A DNA stretch of 64,000 nucleotides from Pseudorasbora parva (Eukaryota > Chordata > Actinopteri > Cypriniformes > Gobionidae). The stretch lies in assembly GCF_024679245.1 (NCBI RefSeq), contig NC_090184.1, positions 18,724,644 through 18,788,643 on the forward strand, given 5' to 3'. Shown here one piece after another: positions 63,399 to 64,000 of this stretch; positions within the stretch are counted from its first letter, which is position 1; each line of letters begins with the position of its first letter. The notes under the pieces were generated by a model that was not told the DNA's origin, searched no databases, and saw nothing but the letters and a program-made list of their open reading frames with translations. Position numbers and translations under genes: made by a program.

Positions 63399-64000
63399 GG
63401 GAATTCAATGAGAAGAACAGAAAACATGAAGTTGAAGAGAAAACACTGAGTTGAAGGTGTAAAACAAGTCGAGGTCTACTGACGGCTGGTCCGTTCTGAC
63501 TGGGGGTGAACTGATGGACTTGAGAACATATTGCTTTATGTTTGTAAATAACACTCATAGTTCGATGTACTCTACTGTATTCATGACAAATTGCTGGAAT
63601 TATGTGACTTTGTGTGAATGCATGTGTGAATTTATGTTCGCTGACATCTAGTCGGCTTTGACACTCAAAAACACAAATATCCAAGCAAACAGGAGGTCAG
63701 TTTTGTCAAACACATTCAAACTGACCTCAGTGATGCTGCACTGAGGATGAACTTGCTTGTGCTGTTGTCAGAGTGTGTGAGTGTGTTGAAGCCTGTATAC
63801 ACTGGTGTAGAGATGCAAATTGTACAGTATTTTCGTACTATTTTCCTTTCTGCTAATTTGCAATGTTCAGAAATTGTTGTTCAGTATCTGTAGCACTTGT
63901 TAAGAGGAGATATAAAAATTATAATTTTGTTAAACTCCATGTGCATGTGTGTTTATTTGATGAGCGGATCAGTGTGCGTGAGTGTGTTTCAGTGCAAAGG
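63399..64000 (+). other. aplnra 3' untranslated region or flank
   Basis: AT-rich sequence after the TGA. No canonical AATAAA is seen before the window ends, so the polyadenylation site may lie further on or use a variant signal. Confidence 0.5.

Overview
The window is vertebrate nuclear DNA, most probably from a cyprinid teleost. This rests on three things: one intact G-protein-coupled receptor gene that reads as the fish apelin receptor a (aplnra), dense long (TG)n/(CA)n tracts, and transposon families typical of carp-like fish (Tc1-like, hAT-like, TTAA-target elements, DIRS, Ty3/gypsy). The species is inferred, not proven. No tRNA, rRNA, CRISPR array or bacterial-type operon was seen.

Layout. 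Positions 1-6.2 kb hold nested elements: a hAT inside another hAT-like element, a small hAT MITE, and a TTAA-target element (copy A) split by a truncated DIRS retrotransposon. Positions 6.9-7.25 kb hold a short exon-like reading frame. Positions 7.6-16 kb hold a Tc1-like fragment ending in a GATA tract, several MITEs, and copy B of the TTAA family, split by a Tc1-like element. Positions 17.3-21.9 kb are a complete LTR retrotransposon of the Gmr1 type (Ty3/gypsy reverse transcriptase, but integrase before reverse transcriptase). It has 381-bp LTRs that differ at two positions, an ATATA target duplication and a tRNA-Phe primer site. Its coding part is broken and lacks a protease. Another Tc1-like copy follows at once.

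Positions 23.5-29 kb are AT-rich with fold-back MITEs. Positions 29.2-32.2 kb are a Tc1-like element carrying two further insertions, each with a clear target duplication. Positions 33-58 kb are microsatellites, recurrent short repeats, rearranged Tc1 pieces, a SINE/LINE-tail repeat and a 0.6-kb TTAA fold-back element. Positions 57.5-62 kb have few recognisable repeats and form the upstream flank of aplnra, whose single coding exon lies at 62,316-63,398 with its 3' flank at the window end.

How it fits together. Only aplnra looks like a functional host gene. Everything else that codes is transposon-derived and damaged. The most informative part is the insertion history, which can be read from nested target-site duplications and from paired copies in this window that show the pre-insertion sequence. 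I found no convincing undescribed biological system. The best leads are the Gmr1-like element with its SCAN-like Gag, the TTAA-target family with exon-like remnants, and the recurrent repeat that abuts TG tracts.
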